From positions 1-6,831 of the forward strand of contig JAOZMQ010000163.1 of assembly GCA_029934195.1 (NCBI GenBank): a stretch of 6,831 nt of DNA, given 5' to 3'. Positions 6,474 through 6,831 of this stretch are shown piece by piece. The stretch comes from Candidatus Cloacimonadota bacterium (lineage in GTDB: Bacteria > Cloacimonadota > Cloacimonadia > Cloacimonadales > JAOZMQ01). A program made the position numbers and the translations under genes. Under the pieces are notes generated by a model. The model saw only the letters and a program-made list of their open reading frames with translations, was not told the DNA's origin and did not search any database. Numbering within the stretch: the stretch's first letter is position 1; every line of letters starts with the position of its first letter.

Positions 6474-6564
6474 GCTACTCTGTAGCTTGGTTCTCTTTTT
6501 ATCTTTACCCAACGCTAACGCATTGGGCTACAAAGATGTCGCTTCTACGAAGCTAAAAGAGAGC
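6474..6564. repeat. Cluster of short hairpins, probable dispersed noncoding repeat (copy 1)
   Basis: Three compact hairpins occur in 80 bases. GCTAC-TCT-GTAGC is at 6474-6486. ATCTTT-a-CCCAA (6501-6512) pairs with TTGGG-ctac-AAAGAT (6523-6537), with an inner GC/GC pair and TAAC loop. GCTTC-TAC-GAAGC is at 6541-6553. TCTCTTTT (6492-6499) pairs with AAAAGAGA (6555-6562), enclosing the last two, so the whole can fold as a branched structure. I recall similar strings (cattgggctacaaagatgtc followed by a gct...agc hairpin) as common intergenic repeats in FCB-group genomes. That is memory, not a search. The role is unknown; a REP-like element is one possibility. Confidence 0.6.
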
Positions 6565-6572
6565 TTTTTGTG

Positions 6573-6624
6573 AAAGTTCTTTTTATCATAATAATCAGCG
6601 AGTTCATCGTTCAAAGTCCTTTTT
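6573..6624 (+). repeat. Imperfect 12-base direct repeat, AAAGTyCTTTTT
   Basis: AAAGTTCTTTTT at 6573-6584 and AAAGTCCTTTTT at 6613-6624 differ at one base and start 40 bases apart. The second copy runs into the 5' arm of the strong terminator. It may be a remnant of a small duplication or chance. Confidence 0.35.
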
Positions 6625-6665
6625 CGTTCAGCTACTAATTAGTGGTTGAACGAAAATTTTTTTTT
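6621..6665 (+). terminator. Very strong second intrinsic terminator, not adjacent to any gene
   Basis: 6621-6636 pairs with 6641-6656 in an uninterrupted 16-bp stem (two G-T wobbles, 6631/6646 and 6633/6644) around an AATT loop. Nine T residues follow at 6657-6665. The orientation is + strand. It lies 180 bases beyond the FKBP stop and beyond the first terminator. It could be a backup terminator or could end a separate short transcript starting inside 6471-6620. Confidence 0.85.
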
Positions 6666-6749
6666 AACCTTGAAGAAAAATGAATTCAATGAAAAAAAAT
6701 GAATGAGCATTTTCATATTTTCTAATTGATCTATTTCTCAAGGTGTTAA
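6664..6749. repeat. Bulged 10-bp inverted repeat enclosing a 64-base AT-rich segment
   Basis: TTAACCTTGA (6664-6673) and TCAAGGTgTTAA (6738-6749) are reverse complements apart from one extra G and the length overhang. They enclose 64 bases that hold three AATGAA copies (6679, 6688 and 6698, spaced 9-10 bases) and an ATGAAAA/TTTTCAT pair (6689-6695 and 6710-6716). It overlaps the T-tract of the terminator on its left and the second hairpin cluster on its right. Confidence 0.45.
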
Positions 6750-6831
6750 CGACCGTTATAACAATAAAAGTCTTTCAGACTAAATTAATCCGAAGGATTT
6801 TAAATGTTTCAGAGATAGGTTTTAACCTATC
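6745..6831. repeat. Second cluster of short hairpins, running off the window edge (copy 2)
   Basis: Successive hairpins are GTTAACG/CGTTATAAC (6745-6762, two-base bulge), AGTCT-TTC-AGACT (6769-6781), AATCC-GAA-GGATT (6787-6799) and GATAGGTT-TT-AACCTATC (6814-6831). The last is a near-perfect palindrome ending at the final base. The 5-bp stem and 3-base loop design matches that of the first cluster although the sequences differ. I recall the order 'TCTTTCAGACT, CCGAAGGATT, TAAATGTTT, then a variable GGTTTTAACC palindrome' from intergenic repeats of FCB-group genomes. The array probably continues beyond the window. Confidence 0.6.

Larger units (their letters stand above)
6440..6831. other. Gene-free, structure-rich 3' region
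   Basis: About 390 bases without a supportable coding region on either strand. From left to right it holds the FKBP terminator, a cluster of short hairpins (6474-6553) bracketed by an imperfect longer stem, a 12-base direct repeat, a second and much stronger terminator (6621-6665), a 10-base bulged inverted repeat (6664-6749) and a second cluster of short hairpins (6745-6831) that runs to the window edge. Stop codons are frequent in all frames and no start with a Shine-Dalgarno is seen. Confidence 0.7.

Noticed and set aside
6471..6570. tRNA or other cloverleaf RNA
   Set aside because: Several hairpins lie in a row, but there is no seven-pair acceptor stem, no T-loop GTTCRANNC at the right distance and no CCA-type end.
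6474..6831. CRISPR array
   Set aside because: There are no identical repeats of 23-40 bases at regular spacing; the recurring units share shape, not sequence.

Overview
The window is AT-rich (about 30% GC by eye). It comes from a Gram-negative-type (diderm) bacterium: one product has a lipoprotein signal peptide and another a cleavable signal peptide for export to the periplasm. Every gene has a clear purine-rich Shine-Dalgarno (GGAG, GGAGG or AAGGAGAA). That argues against typical Bacteroidota, which rarely use one. The noncoding arrays of very short hairpins near the right end resemble dispersed repeats I recall from FCB-group genomes (Ignavibacteria, Bacteroidota, Cloacimonadota-like lineages). 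I therefore lean to an FCB-group organism outside core Bacteroidota. This is a weak inference without a marker gene.

Layout, all genes on the + strand. (1) Positions 1-323 hold the C-terminal end of a type I restriction specificity-like protein. Its frame is broken by a stop at 12-14, next to an A6 run. (2) Positions 410-3691 encode a 1093-residue protein combining a TerB-like helical region, one clear and probably further degenerate FHA-like domains, an ABCG-type ATPase and a six-helix ABC2-type permease. (3) Ten bases later, 3702-4487 encodes a helical lipoprotein of unknown function. The pair is probably one operon, closed by a good intrinsic terminator at 4510-4541. (4) Positions 4604-5611 encode an atypical extended SDR (NAD-dependent epimerase family). 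(5) Fifteen bases on, 5627-6439 encodes an exported tandem-domain FKBP peptidyl-prolyl isomerase, closed by a terminator at 6450-6470. (6) Positions 6440-6831 contain no gene but are dense in secondary structure: a cluster of short hairpins, a very strong second terminator (16-bp stem plus T9), a long-range inverted repeat and a second hairpin cluster cut by the window edge.

How the parts may work together: the first operon looks like a membrane export or efflux half-transporter. Its cytoplasmic FHA part could sense phosphothreonine, and its partner would be an envelope lipoprotein. The second operon joins a cytoplasmic nucleotide-cofactor enzyme to a periplasmic folding catalyst, with no obvious functional link. 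The main items for a second look are the TerB-FHA-ABCG fusion with its lipoprotein partner, and the structured noncoding tail.
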